From positions 22,208 through 86,207 of the forward strand of contig NZ_BAZS01000012.1 in assembly GCF_001310895.1 (NCBI RefSeq): a stretch of 64,000 bases of DNA, given 5' to 3'. The DNA comes from Virgibacillus halodenitrificans JCM 12304. Lineage in GTDB: Bacteria > Bacillota > Bacilli > Bacillales > Amphibacillaceae. Positions 55,387 through 64,000 of this stretch are shown piece by piece. The position numbers were made by a program, and so were the translations under genes. The number at the start of each line of letters is the position of its first letter. The first letter of the stretch is position 1. Below the pieces are notes generated by a model. The model worked only from the letters and a program-made list of their open reading frames with translations. It was not told where the DNA came from and made no database searches.

Positions 55387-56556
55387 GTGGATAATTTTAC
55401 GTATCAGAATCCTACCAAATTAATTTTTGGTAAAGGCCAAATAGATGCTCTGCCACAGGAAGTTGAGAAATACGGGAAAAAGGTATTACTTGTCTACGGT
55501 GGAGGTAGTATTAAACGAAACGGCATATATGATAATGTAATGAAAAAATTAGCTGAAATAGATGCAGAAGTGTTGGAGTTATCCGGTGTAGAGCCAAACC
55601 CTAGAATTTCTACGGTCAGAAAAGGTGTGGAAATATGTAAAGAGCAAGGTGTTGAATTCCTCTTAGCAGTTGGCGGAGGTAGTACGATCGATTGTACAAA
55701 AGCCATTGCTGCGGGGGCTAAAACAGATGTTGATATGTGGGATATTGTAACTAAAAAGGAAGCAGCAACGGATGCACTTCCGTTTGGTACGATTCTTACC
55801 TTGTCGGCCACAGGATCTGAAATGAATCGAGGCTCTGTAATTACCAATTGGGAAACGAATGAAAAGCATGGTTGGGGTTCACCATATACCTCTCCACAAT
55901 TTTCCATTCTTGATCCGGAACATACAGTGTCTGTTCCAAAGGATCAAACAATCTATGGTATGGTTGATATGATGTCACATGTATTAGAACATTATTTCCA
56001 CCAAGCAACAAATACACCTATTCAAGATCGTTTCTGTGAGTCAGTGTTAAAAACTGTGATGGAAACAGCACCGAAATTATTAAATGACCTTGAGAATTAT
56101 GAATACAGAGAAACAATCATGTTGAGTGGAACGTTAGCTTTAAATGATATGCTTAGTATGGGGCTTAGAGGAGATTGGGCTTCCCATAACCTGGAGCATG
56201 CTGTTTCCGCTATACATGACATACCTCATGGCGGCGGTCTTGCCATTCTATTTCCTAATTGGATGAAGCATGTGCTTGATGAGACAAACGTAGGTAGATT
56301 TAAGCAGTTTGCAATCCGTGTATTTGAAGTGGAGCAAGAAGGCAAAACAGATTTCGAAGTTGCAAACGAGGGAATACAAAAACTTAGAGAGTTTTGGAAT
56401 AGTATAGAGGCTCCGTCTCGTTTGGCTGATTATTCTATTGATGAACAATCCGTAGACGACATGGCGGAAAGAACAGTAATAGCCAGTCCGGAATTCGGTA
56501 ATTTCAAAAAGCTGACGAAGGAAGATGCAGCAGCTATTTTCAGAGCTAGTTTATAA
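55387..56556 (+). CDS. Iron-containing alcohol dehydrogenase, YugJ/butanol dehydrogenase type
   Basis: A 389-aa group III alcohol dehydrogenase. The NAD(P)-binding motif is GGGSIKRNG plus [12 protein letters not shown]; the metal ligands are the Asp in DMMSH and the His residues in [20 protein letters not shown] and DIPHGGG. It interconverts aldehydes and alcohols with NAD(P)H. The start is GTG 55387 behind AGGAGG, 12 bases after the ridA stop, so both are likely co-transcribed. The physiological substrate is unknown. Confidence 0.9.
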   Translation: MDNFTYQNPTKLIFGKGQIDALPQEVEKYGKKVLLVYGGGSIKRNGIYDNVMKKLAEIDAEVLELSGVEPNPRISTVRKGVEICKEQGVEFLLAVGGGSTIDCTKAIAAGAKTDVDMWDIVTKKEAATDALPFGTILTLSATGSEMNRGSVITNWETNEKHGWGSPYTSPQFSILDPEHTVSVPKDQTIYGMVDMMSHVLEHYFHQATNTPIQDRFCESVLKTVMETAPKLLNDLENYEYRETIMLSGTLALNDMLSMGLRGDWASHNLEHAVSAIHDIPHGGGLAILFPNWMKHVLDETNVGRFKQFAIRVFEVEQEGKTDFEVANEGIQKLREFWNSIEAPSRLADYSIDEQSVDDMAERTVIASPEFGNFKKLTKEDAAAIFRASL

Positions 56557-56636
56557 GTTACTATATCCGGTAGCGTTACTCGTAGCAACAAATTATGACA
56601 AATTATTACCCGGGAAATAATATAGCAGAGAAAATT

Positions 56637-56679
56637 AAAAAGGAACTAGCTGTTATTCATATACAGCTAGTTCCTTTTT
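56637..56679. terminator. Bidirectional terminator overlapping the DUF1450 3' end
   Basis: AAAAAGGAACTAGCTGT (56637-56653) pairs perfectly with ACAGCTAGTTCCTTTTT (56663-56679). The right arm encodes the last codons of the minus-strand DUF1450 gene. Confidence 0.9.
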
Positions 56680-56898
56680 AATGGCGTCACGAATTTTATC
56701 GAGACATTCCTCTGGCGTATTTCCGAAGACACGCTTGTTATTAACAAGGGCGTATGGTTTTACCCTGCATAAACCACAAAAGGATAAACATTCATTCATT
56801 AAAACAGCGACTTCAGGAAACTCTTCTTCCAGTATTGCTTCTATATCAATTGTAGTGATTTCGTTGCCGTCACAAACTTCAACTACGACTATACCCAT
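56653..56898 (-). CDS. DUF1450 family small protein with Cys motif
   Basis: An 81-aa protein of the DUF1450 (YuzB-like) family. The VVVEVCDGNEI start and NECLSFCGLCRVKPYALVN segment are family features; four cysteines, with a CLSFCGLC cluster, suggest a thioredoxin-like 2Fe-2S ferredoxin fold, although metal binding is not proven. ATG 56898 (MGIVVVE) matches family starts better than GTG 56907. Its stop codon lies within the terminator stem. Confidence 0.82.
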   Translation of the reverse strand: MGIVVVEVCDGNEITTIDIEAILEEEFPEVAVLMNECLSFCGLCRVKPYALVNNKRVFGNTPEECLDKIRDAIKKELAVYE

Positions 56899-57054
56899 AT
56901 AAATCACTTTCTTTCTACGTAAACAAGTTTGTCTTATTTTATTAATTAGACTCTGTTATTTTTGCATATTTTTACGTTTAAATCAATAGTTCAGCATAGA
57001 AGGAAAAGAGAAAAAGGTTTGTTTCGCGTCCTGTCATTACTATTAAAGATTTAG

Positions 57055-58303
57055 CTAACTTCTGTTGGTTGACAAGGAATGCGAATGTTTACCTTCATAT
57101 TCATATTTATACCAAGCAATTAACATGATAACCCCACTAAGAATAAGTAAGGCACTTGTCACAAAGAATACAGCTGAAAATCCAAAGAATCCTGCCAAGA
57201 AACCTCCCAATGAAGGGCCAATAATGTTACCAAGAAAACGTAAACTTGTGTTATATCCGAGCACCTCACCTTGCATAGATAGAGGGGCTTCCTGACGAAT
57301 ATATGCGATTCTGACTGGAATGATCCCTCCAATGGAAATCCCAAGCAAAAAGCGTAATACAACTAGTTGCCAAATATTAGTTACGAAGGCCCCAGGGAAA
57401 TATACAATTCCGGCCATGAACAGCAGGAATATAAGTATTTTAATGTAACCAATTTTGTCACCAAGCGCCCCCACCTGCGTGTCATCAATAAATTACCTAA
57501 CCCCGCAGCTGAAAAAGCCATCCCTGAGAAAAATGCTATGCTTTGAGGCCCATGAATGTCAGCAACAAATAATGAGAGGATTGGCTGAATACTAAAGTGT
57601 GCTACTTGAACTAATACAGAAATTAACATGACAACAAGTAGAACCGGTTTCTTTACAATGTGTAAGATTACTTCTTTGCTGGAATATGGTTTATAGTCGC
57701 TCTCTTTAGAGGATAGTTTGACGTTTATTTCTTTTATCCCGAATGTAACAATAATGGCGGAAAGGAACACCGTTATGGAAACCCCTTTGAATGTACTTGC
57801 ATAGCCGAATGTATCTGCTAATGAACCGCCGATAAGTGGCCCCATTAATGTTCCGGTAATGCTACCTGTTTGTAATGTTCCAAGCACTCTTCCGGCTATC
57901 TCTTTAGGTGTCTGTGTAGAAATTAGAGCTTGAGACATCGGAATGAAGCCAGTCACTATGCCCATAAATAATCGTAATAAAAAAAGCTGCCATACAGAGG
58001 TAGCAAACCCCATTAAGAAAACGGAAAGGCCTAAGCGACTGCAGAAAATATTAAGATTTTCTTTCTGCCATACTTGTCACCGATGCGCCCCCAAATTGGA
58101 GAAAATATAAAAGCTGTTACAAAAGTAATTGCAAATATCCAACCAGACCAGTTTTGCACATAAGCATCTGAAAAATCGCCGAAGGATTCAATATATAATG
58201 AGATGAACGGTAGAACCATCGTAATACTGCCTGCGATAAAAAAGTTAGCAAACCACATGATTGCTAAATTGCGCTTTACTAATGAATTTGTATTGATTTG
58301 CAA
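57055..58303 (-). pseudogene. MFS multidrug transporter gene with two frameshifts
   Basis: Three frames follow one another and together make one 12-helix MFS drug:H+ antiporter of about 410 aa (58303-58031, 58013-57381, 57474-57055). Motif A is present in the first piece as GRIGDKYGRKK. The first break lies at 58031-58035, where one extra T would restore VALGLSVF. The second lies in the C5 run at 57468-57472 (G5 on the coding strand); a sixth G would restore RRWGALGDKIGY. Both repairs are single-base additions in short homopolymers. Either the gene is decaying or the assembly has errors here. Confidence 0.85.
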
Positions 58304-58541
58304 ACCCTTCTTTCTATATAATAGTTCGACACACTAAATATATCGCAACTGTATAGGGAACAAAAGATATATGCTTAGCTATTGGATGAAAAACACAAAT
58401 GTGTATTCATATTGCAAATAAAAAGTTATAATAATAGATGATAATCAATATTCACCTTGGACAAACATACAATTGAAATATACGAGTAAACGCGACTTAC
58501 TTAAAAAGTTACATGTTTATAAACATCAAAGGAGAATGAAA

Positions 58542-59468
58542 ATGAAAAAGAAATTAAAAATAATTATTATGATGACCCTCATCATCGGCTTTGTTATGGG
58601 GCTTGCGTCTACATCTTTTGCAGATAGCGGAGCAAGTGATTCTAACAGCATTAATGAAAAGTTAGGCGTTCCTATTGTCGTTTATGGAGATACGTTAACA
58701 GATGCACAACGAGCAGAGGTTCGTGAATTACTTAAAGTACAGGAAGCAACAGATGTACAGGAGTATAATGTCACAGGGAAAGACATAGCCAATTATATTG
58801 ATGGTGACCCTAATTCCAGAATGTTTTCCAGTGCTAAAATTGTAAGACAGGAAAAAGGAAATGGCTTAACCGTTAATATTGTTACACCTGATAATATTAC
58901 CCAAGTAACAAAGGAAATGTATGCAAACGCATTATTAACAGCAGGGGTAGAAGATGCAACTGTAGACGTAGCTTCTCCTGTGAAAGTTAGTGGTCACTCT
59001 GCCTTAACTGGTATTTACAAAGCGTATGATGTCGAAGGTGAACAGCTAGATAAGGAAAGAATGGAATTAGCTAATGAAGAACTTGACGTAGCAACAGATC
59101 TGGCTGAAAAAGAAGGAATGAGTCAAGAGAAGGTTAGTCAGCTTTTGACAGACATAAAGAAACAGATTGCAGAACAAAACCCTGCTACGAAAGAAGATGT
59201 AGAGCGGATTGTGAAGGAGCAATTGGATAAATTGGAAATTTCCTTGAGTGAAGCAGACCGCCAAATGCTCACAGATCTTTTTGATAAAATGCGCGACTTA
59301 AACATTGATTTTGACCAGGTGAAAAATCAGTTGGAAGACATTGCGTCAACTATTAAAAACAAAGCAGAAGAACTTGGATTGGATCAAAGCTTCTGGGAGA
59401 AGGTTGCAAACTTCTTAAGTGAACTTTTCCATTCCTTAGGAAACTTTTTTAAAGGATTATTTAATTAA
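58542..59468 (+). CDS. Secreted DUF1002 protein
   Basis: A 308-aa exported protein with a signal peptide (KKKLKIIIMMTL... cleaved after SFA near residue 28). The DUF1002 domain follows: LGVPIVVYGDTLTDAQRAEVRELL and VTPDNITQVTKEMYANALLTAGVEDATVDVASPVKVSGHSALTGIYKA. Residues 190-290 are rich in charged heptads and likely helical. AAAGGAG lies 8 bases before ATG 58542; ATG 58536 is too close. Function unknown; some relatives are spore- or wall-associated. Confidence 0.83.
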   Translation: MKKKLKIIIMMTLIIGFVMGLASTSFADSGASDSNSINEKLGVPIVVYGDTLTDAQRAEVRELLKVQEATDVQEYNVTGKDIANYIDGDPNSRMFSSAKIVRQEKGNGLTVNIVTPDNITQVTKEMYANALLTAGVEDATVDVASPVKVSGHSALTGIYKAYDVEGEQLDKERMELANEELDVATDLAEKEGMSQEKVSQLLTDIKKQIAEQNPATKEDVERIVKEQLDKLEISLSEADRQMLTDLFDKMRDLNIDFDQVKNQLEDIASTIKNKAEELGLDQSFWEKVANFLSELFHSLGNFFKGLFN

Positions 59469-59530
59469 TATAAAGCTATAGCGCTCAGTTTACTCATGAA
59501 GTGAATAGTTAGTCATGTATTCTAAATAAG

Positions 59531-59570
59531 AACAAGAAAGGGACTCTAAAATAGAGTCCCTTTCTTGTTT
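59531..59570 (+). terminator. Terminator of the DUF1002 gene
   Basis: An 18-base perfect stem (59531-59548 with 59552-59569) around a 3-base AAA loop, with TTT in the tail. Confidence 0.9.
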
Positions 59571-59726
59571 CATAGGTGATAAAAATGAAGTTCGAAAATT
59601 TATTGGCATTCTTAGCTAAATAACAATTTAGATAAAGTGCGAACTAATTTGGTAGGACTGCAAACTCCCGTTTTAAAAAAATCCAATATAGTTAATCCCT
59701 AAATCTCTTAAATATCTAAGGCAAAT

Positions 59727-59842
59727 TTCTTCGCTCTGCAGCTGATTAACTCATTCTCCGGCGGATAACTTCAGTGTGCAGCTGATTAGCTTGCTCTCCT
59801 GCTGGTAGTCCCCACTCTACTTCGCATTTTCCTCCAACTATA
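59727..59842. repeat. Short modular repeat, copy C2
   Basis: On the minus strand this begins AGTTGGAGGAAAATGCGAAG (27 bases identical to C1 at 18186), then GGACTAC, and continues with two 40-base units carrying GCTAATCAGCTGCA or TTAATCAGCTGCA. It lies in the 777-base gap between the DUF1002 and LysM/3D genes. Confidence 0.8.
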
Positions 59843-60034
59843 CAGTTAAATTATTTCTTTACAAAACAGGAATAGTCTATGTTATTGATCAACTAATTTA
59901 ATTTATTAGGTTTTTTGCAGATGCAAGACTAATAGTTATTTTGTTTTCAAAAGCCTTTGTCAATGCTTTTTTTCTCTAATCTATTAATAGTTTTATAGAA
60001 TAATAGCCGAAAAAAATAGTAATTCAAAAAAAAT

Positions 60035-60235
60035 ATCGCTTTTTTTATTACAGAATCGCTTTTTTTGTGACTTTTGTGCTATAAATTGGAAATCTATCGG
60101 TCTTTTATCACAAATCTATTACATTTGTAATAAAAGTATTAAAAGTGGTAATGCTTGTAACATACACTTAAAAGTCTTGTAACTGCATTGCCTGTATCCA
60201 TGTGATAGTATAGGCAATGTCAGAAATTGAAGGAG
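60035..60235 (+). promoter_or_regulatory. Complex upstream region of the LysM/3D gene
   Basis: It contains two direct repeats ATCGCTTTTTTT (60035 and 60055, 20 bases apart), TGTAAY boxes at 60126, 60156 and 60178 (the last two 22 bases apart), and a leader hairpin CATTGCCT/AGGCAATG (60186-60219) before AAGGAGGG. WalR of Bacilli recognises paired TGTWAH boxes 11 bases apart, so the fit is only partial. I see no clear -10/-35 pair. Confidence 0.35.
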
Positions 60236-60245
60236 GGACTATCGA

Positions 60246-61049
60246 ATGAAAAAATTATTAGCTTCATTCGCTACAGGCATCATTATTGCTGGCGCTGCTG
60301 TATCAACTGTATCAGCGGAGGAATACCAGGTACAAGAAGGAGACAATCTTTGGCAAATAGCCAATGAATATAATACAACTGTTGAAGATTTAGTAGCTAT
60401 CAATGAATTGAAATCTACTACAATTCATCCAAAACAAAATCTATTTATCAATGAAATGTATGAAGTTCAATCAGGAGATACACTAAGCAGTATTGGAAAT
60501 GAATTTGACGTATCAATTGAAAATATAAAAGAATGGAACAAATTAGATTCAGATCTAATTGTAGTTGGACAAGAGTTGACTGTTAAAGGTGTCAACGTAG
60601 ATAAAAGTCATAAGCCAGCAACTAAAGTAGAAAAGAAAGAAACTGAAAAAGCAGCACCGAAAAAAGAAGAAAAATCAACTGAGTCATCTAATACACAGAA
60701 CACAGCATCAGCGGCTTCTAAACAAGAAGATAACGAATCTGATGAAAGCCCACAAGGTAAAACAGTTTCTGTAAAAGCTACAGCATATACTGCTGATTGT
60801 GCAGGTTGTTCAGGAATTACTTCTACTGGTGTAGATTTAAACGCAAACCCTAATGCAAAAGTAATTGCTGTGGATCCTAATGTTATTCCTTTAGGCTCTA
60901 AAGTACATGTAGAAGGCTATGGTTATGCAACTGCTGCTGATATCGGTGGTGCTATTAAAGGTAACCGTATTGACGTACACGTTCCAACAAAAGATGAAGC
61001 TTATAACTGGGGCGTACGCAACGACGTAAAAGTAACAATTGTTGAATAA
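60246..61049 (+). CDS. Secreted wall protein with two LysM domains and a 3D domain (YocH-like)
   Basis: A 267-aa exported protein. The signal peptide ends at VSAEE near residue 25. LysM 1 (28-70) and LysM 2 (73-115) carry YQVQEGDNLWQIANEY and YEVQSGDTLSSIGNEF. A Lys/Glu/Thr-rich linker follows (120-175), then a 3D domain (178-266) with KATAYTADCAGCSG, IAVDPNVIPLGSKVHV and ADIGGAIKGNRIDVHV, where the conserved Asp residues of the presumed lytic transglycosylase-like site are kept. B. subtilis YocH has this architecture and is WalR-controlled. AAGGAGGG precedes the ATG. It probably remodels peptidoglycan. Confidence 0.9.
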   Translation: MKKLLASFATGIIIAGAAVSTVSAEEYQVQEGDNLWQIANEYNTTVEDLVAINELKSTTIHPKQNLFINEMYEVQSGDTLSSIGNEFDVSIENIKEWNKLDSDLIVVGQELTVKGVNVDKSHKPATKVEKKETEKAAPKKEEKSTESSNTQNTASAASKQEDNESDESPQGKTVSVKATAYTADCAGCSGITSTGVDLNANPNAKVIAVDPNVIPLGSKVHVEGYGYATAADIGGAIKGNRIDVHVPTKDEAYNWGVRNDVKVTIVE

Positions 61050-61095
61050 AATTAAATAGATGAATAAACGTACAATTAAATAATCGAATAAACGT

Positions 61096-61138
61096 AAAAA
61101 GGAAAACATTTATGTATAAGATGTTTTCCTTTTTTTTA
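61096..61138 (+). terminator. Terminator of the LysM/3D gene
   Basis: AAAAAGGAAAACAT (61096-61109) pairs with ATGTTTTCCTTTTT (61121-61134), followed by more Ts. Confidence 0.9.
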
Positions 61139-61165
61139 TTTATATTAAACGTACAAGCGATAATT

Positions 61166-61297
61166 TTATAATTTAATTGTAGTAGAATGAGAGTTTTCAT
61201 CTACAATTTCATTTGTATCGTTGTTCATTTCTGTATAACCAAGTATTCCAAAGCCGAGAATAATAATCGCAAACAAACCAACCAGAACTTTCTTCAT
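61166..61297 (-). CDS. 43-aa membrane peptide
   Basis: A 43-codon frame on the minus strand with GGAGG 7 bases before its ATG. The peptide has MKK, a 17-residue hydrophobic segment (4-21) and an acidic, Asn/Thr-rich tail; it could be a membrane peptide or a short secreted one. It is convergent with the LysM/3D gene. No family is recognised. Confidence 0.6.
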   Translation of the reverse strand: MKKVLVGLFAIIILGFGILGYTEMNNDTNEIVDENSHSTTIKL

Positions 61298-61549
61298 TTA
61301 AATGCCTCCATCAATAAGAACTAATTCAATTATAATAAAAATAAGTGTAGATAACCATCGTTTTTTATAATATTTTGTAGAAAAAACCTTACATTTATGA
61401 AAGGAAGTAACACAAATTTGAGAGAATTACTATCAGATAAAAATGAATAGTTTTACTTCTTTTGAGTAACTTGATAAAGTAAACATTTTAAACCCTATAT
61501 GTTAAACTGTATGTAAACTATGTGCTCTAATTTTTACTCGATAATGTAA

Positions 61550-61563
61550 TTGAAGCGCTTACA
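61550..61563 (+). promoter_or_regulatory. Candidate cre site before kbl
   Basis: TTGAAGCGCTTACA matches 12 of 14 positions of the cre consensus TGWAANCGNTNWCA and ends 8 bases before the ribosome binding site of kbl, a place where CcpA could block transcription. The 285-base gap to 61298 is otherwise AT-rich and shows nothing else I can support. Confidence 0.4.
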
Positions 61564-61582
61564 AACAAGGAGGAAAAATAAT

Positions 61583-62773
61583 ATGACTAGTAAGGCACTA
61601 AATAGCTTTTTAGATGAGAACATTGCTGAACTAAAAGAGCGAGGATTATATAATGAAATTGATCCGGTACAGGGTGCGAATGGACCGGAAATTCAACTCG
61701 ACGGGAAAAAAAGAATTAACTTGTCATCGAACAACTATCTTGGGCTAGCTACCGATGATCGTTTAAAGGAAGTTGCAAAAAAGGCAGTAGATTCACATGG
61801 AGTTGGAGCTGGTGCAGTACGTACAATTAATGGAACACTGGATCTTCATATTGAATTAGAAAATAAATTGGCTCAATTCAAGGGCACAGAAGCGGTTATT
61901 TCATACCAATCTGGTTTTAACTGTAATATGGCAGCAATTTCTGCAGTAATGGATAAACATGATGCCATTCTTTCTGATGAATTAAATCATGCCTCTATTA
62001 TTGATGGTTGCCGATTATCCAAAGCTAAAATTATCCGTTTTAACCACTCTGATATGGAAGATTTACGGTTGAAGGCAAAAGAAGCAGTAGAATCAGGCCA
62101 ATACAATAAAATTATGGTAATTACAGATGGAGTTTTCTCCATGGATGGGGATATCGCCAAGCTTCCTGAAATTGTTGAGATTGCTGAAGAATTTGATTTA
62201 ATCACGTATGTAGATGATGCTCATGGGTCAGGTGTACTTGGAAAAGGAGCAGGAACTGTAAAGCACTTTGGTTTACAGGATAAAGTTGATTTTCAAATGG
62301 GCACACTCTCCAAGGCTATTGGAGTTATTGGTGGATATGTTGCCGGGAAAGCAAATTTGATTGATTGGCTCAAAGTACGCTCACGTCCATTCTTATTTTC
62401 TACAGCTGTATCTCCTGCAGATGCAACAGCTAGTACAAAGGCAGTCGAGCTTTTGATGGAAAGCACGGAATTGAATGAGAAGCTTTGGGAGAACGCTAAC
62501 TATTTAAAGGATGGGTTGAAGAAGCTAGGCTTTGATATTGGGAACAGTGAAACTCCAATTACTCCTTGTATTATTGGTGACGAAAATGATACACAAAGAT
62601 TTAGTAAGCGTCTTTTTGAAGAAGGAGTCTATGCTAAATCAATTGTGTTCCCTACAGTACCGCGCGGCACGGGTCGTGTTCGTAATATGCCTACTGCTGC
62701 ACATACAAAAGAAATGCTTGATAAAGCAATTTCAGTTTACGAAAAAGTTGGAAAAGAAATGGGCTTAATTTAG
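61583..62773 (+). CDS. kbl: 2-amino-3-ketobutyrate CoA ligase (glycine C-acetyltransferase)
   Basis: A 396-aa PLP enzyme of the alpha-oxoamine synthase family, full length. Motifs: [42 protein letters not shown] (PLP ring-stacking His and Asp) and [13 protein letters not shown] with the Schiff-base Lys near residue 240. It converts 2-amino-3-oxobutyrate plus CoA to glycine and acetyl-CoA. ATG 61583 has AAGGAGG 8 bases upstream. tdh follows 80 bases later; the two enzymes form the threonine dehydrogenase pathway. Related 8-amino-7-oxononanoate synthase is less likely because of this neighbour. Confidence 0.92.
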   Translation: MTSKALNSFLDENIAELKERGLYNEIDPVQGANGPEIQLDGKKRINLSSNNYLGLATDDRLKEVAKKAVDSHGVGAGAVRTINGTLDLHIELENKLAQFKGTEAVISYQSGFNCNMAAISAVMDKHDAILSDELNHASIIDGCRLSKAKIIRFNHSDMEDLRLKAKEAVESGQYNKIMVITDGVFSMDGDIAKLPEIVEIAEEFDLITYVDDAHGSGVLGKGAGTVKHFGLQDKVDFQMGTLSKAIGVIGGYVAGKANLIDWLKVRSRPFLFSTAVSPADATASTKAVELLMESTELNEKLWENANYLKDGLKKLGFDIGNSETPITPCIIGDENDTQRFSKRLFEEGVYAKSIVFPTVPRGTGRVRNMPTAAHTKEMLDKAISVYEKVGKEMGLI

Positions 62774-62780
62774 TCCGCTG

Positions 62781-62798
62781 TGAGGGGGAATTCCCCTC
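62781..62798 (+). promoter_or_regulatory. Hairpin between kbl and tdh
   Basis: GAGGGG-GAATT-CCCCTC with CCGC/CGGC outer bases and TTTT after it; possible partial terminator or mRNA-processing structure within the operon. Confidence 0.45.
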
Positions 62799-62853
62799 CG
62801 GCTTTTAAATTTGTTTACACAATTCTCTATTCAACATAGAAAGGGTTTAGGAA

Positions 62854-63792
62854 ATGAGAAAAATTTTAGTTACAGGGGCTCTAGGACAAATTGGATCCGA
62901 GCTTGTGGGAAAACTGAGAAAAACATATGGAAAAGATAATGTAATTGGAGCAGATATAAGAGAAGTTGAGGGCATCCGTGATGCAGGACCATTTGAGATT
63001 GCAGACGTCACGAATGGAGACCGATTAATGGAGGTAGCAAAAGAGCATAAGGTTGATACCATTATGCACTTAGCTGCACTACTTTCAGCCAAGGCAGAAG
63101 TTGTCCCTAAAATAGCTTGGGATATTAACATGGGTGGTCTTGTTAATGCGTTAGAAGTGGCACATGAGCTTAATTTACAGTTCTTCACTCCTAGCTCCAT
63201 TGGTGCATTTGGACCTTCAACACCAAAAGATAATACCCCTCAGGATACGTTACAACGACCAAATACCATGTATGGTGTTAATAAAGTGGCTGGAGAGCTA
63301 TTGGCAGACTATTATCATCATCGTTTTGGCGTGGATACACGGGGTGTACGATTCCCTGGATTGATTTCTTATGTAACGCCTCCGGGTGGTGGTACGACAG
63401 ATTATGCTGTAGAAATTTATTATGAAGCTATTAAAAATAAAGCATACAGCTCTTACATTGGTAAAGGTACATATATGGATATGATGTATATGCCAGATGC
63501 TTTGAATGCAATTGTTGATTTAATGGAAGCTGATCCTGCGAAGTTGAAGCACCGCAATGCATTTAATATATCTGCAATTTCTGCAGCACCAGAGGATTTT
63601 GAAAAAGCTATCAAGAAACACATCCCTGAGTTTGAACTGACATATAACGTTGATCCTGTTCGACAAAACATTGCTGACAGCTGGCCAAATAGTATTGATT
63701 CCTCTGCGGCAAAAAGCGAGTGGGGATTTAAAGCAGAATATGACATTGATAAAATGACAAAAGATATGTTGGAAAAAATTCGTGAGAAATAA
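62854..63792 (+). CDS. L-threonine 3-dehydrogenase, short-chain (epimerase-like) type
   Basis: A 312-aa extended SDR protein with N-terminal NAD motif GALGQIGSE, LAALLSAKAE, the catalytic YGVNK (Tyr and Lys) near residue 142, and RFPGLISY-type substrate loops, matching the UDP-galactose-4-epimerase-like threonine dehydrogenases. It oxidises L-threonine to 2-amino-3-oxobutyrate with NAD+, the substrate of Kbl encoded just upstream. AAAGGGTTTAGGAA precedes the ATG. Assignment over other epimerases rests on sequence features plus the kbl neighbour. Confidence 0.88.
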   Translation: MRKILVTGALGQIGSELVGKLRKTYGKDNVIGADIREVEGIRDAGPFEIADVTNGDRLMEVAKEHKVDTIMHLAALLSAKAEVVPKIAWDINMGGLVNALEVAHELNLQFFTPSSIGAFGPSTPKDNTPQDTLQRPNTMYGVNKVAGELLADYYHHRFGVDTRGVRFPGLISYVTPPGGGTTDYAVEIYYEAIKNKAYSSYIGKGTYMDMMYMPDALNAIVDLMEADPAKLKHRNAFNISAISAAPEDFEKAIKKHIPEFELTYNVDPVRQNIADSWPNSIDSSAAKSEWGFKAEYDIDKMTKDMLEKIREK

Positions 63793-63796
63793 GTAA

Positions 63797-63825
63797 AAAG
63801 CGTCCTGTAAAAGGGCGCTTTTTTG
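63797..63825 (+). terminator. Terminator of kbl-tdh
   Basis: AAAAGCGTCC pairs with GGGCGCTTTT (to about 63822) with one G-T pair; a run of six Ts. Confidence 0.85.
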
Positions 63826-63883
63826 GTTCTAAGTCAAATGACGTTGGTATTGAATTTTAGTCGATTTTAAAACGCATTTATTC

Positions 63884-63930
63884 ATCGCACTCTGGGGAGG
63901 TTAAGCTACCCTAGAGTGTGATTTGTTTTC
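63884..63930. terminator. Second stem-loop near the window end
   Basis: ATCGCACTCT (63884-63893) pairs with AGAGTGTGAT (63913-63922) with one G-T pair, plus an inner GG/CC; TTTGTTTTC follows. It may be the terminator of a convergent gene outside the window. Nothing else is supported from 63931 to 64000. Confidence 0.45.
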
Positions 63931-64000
63931 ATCAGATATAATAGACTTCTTTGCCACAGGTTTAAATTGGAAATGTAATCGTATTCGGTTCTTGTAATGG

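Noticed and set aside
59640..60245. c-di-AMP (ydaO/yuaA) riboswitch upstream of the wall-hydrolase gene
   Set aside because: Such riboswitches often precede these genes, but I could not find the conserved blocks; only TGTAAY boxes, T-rich repeats and one hairpin are visible.

Overview
The window is chromosomal DNA from a low-GC, Gram-positive, Bacillaceae-type organism. Oceanobacillus or Virgibacillus relatives are my inference. The grounds are AT-rich sequence, strong AGGAGG-type ribosome binding sites, frequent TTG/GTG starts, lipoprotein signal peptides, and Bacillus-type families (GltC, GdhA, SH3b/LysM wall hydrolases, opp and gnt operons). I saw no rRNA, tRNA, CRISPR array, prophage or intact insertion sequence.

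Layout. 1-1143: end of a carnitine-catabolism operon (carnitine dehydrogenase fragment plus thioesterase). 1346-4224: three-gene ABC importer with a PF04392-type binding lipoprotein. 4342-6800: gdhA and a divergent gltC-like regulator sharing a control region. 6870-10990: class I ribonucleotide reductase operon nrdE-nrdI-nrdF behind tandem NrdR-box-like palindromes and a cobalamin riboswitch. 11047-11807: a long dispersed repeat interrupted by a small inverted-repeat element. 11927-20819: accessory and housekeeping singletons (YcdB-like protein, a broken acetyltransferase, GNAT, amidohydrolase, P-loop kinase, MerR-methyltransferase fusion, DUF2785, cell-wall amidase, flavin reductase). 20957-23800: ABC-2 exporter with a GntR regulator. 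24200-29815: DoxX, SodC lipoprotein, YfcC-type transporter, TauE/SafE, and gntK broken by a frameshift. 29964-33364: gntP, gntZ-type 6-phosphogluconate dehydrogenase and a divergent RpiR regulator. 33479-40431: MFS transporter, SNF2/SWIM helicase, a second copy of the long repeat, nitronate monooxygenase, DUF3899. 40707-46655: oppABCDF. 46855-52305: acyl-CoA ligase and a TAXI-type TRAP transporter. 52540-56907: MATE, lysozyme-like protein, RidA, iron alcohol dehydrogenase, DUF1450. 57055-58303: MFS gene with two frameshifts. 58542-63792: DUF1002, a LysM/3D wall protein, a 43-aa membrane peptide, and kbl-tdh for threonine breakdown.

How the parts work together. Several units couple catabolism to its control: gdhA with GltC, gluconate uptake and oxidation with RpiR and a good cre-like site, and threonine to glycine and acetyl-CoA by Tdh and Kbl. 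The most informative regulation is on nrdEIF, where sequence supports two stacked controls: NrdR (nucleotide status) and vitamin B12. This predicts a second, B12-dependent reductase elsewhere in the genome.

I found no convincing new multi-gene system such as a defence island. The most unexplained material is the family of modular, non-coding dispersed repeats (four members seen). Three protein genes look broken (gntK, an MFS transporter, a GNAT). Two of them are broken only by apparent one-base losses, so sequencing error must be excluded before calling decay.
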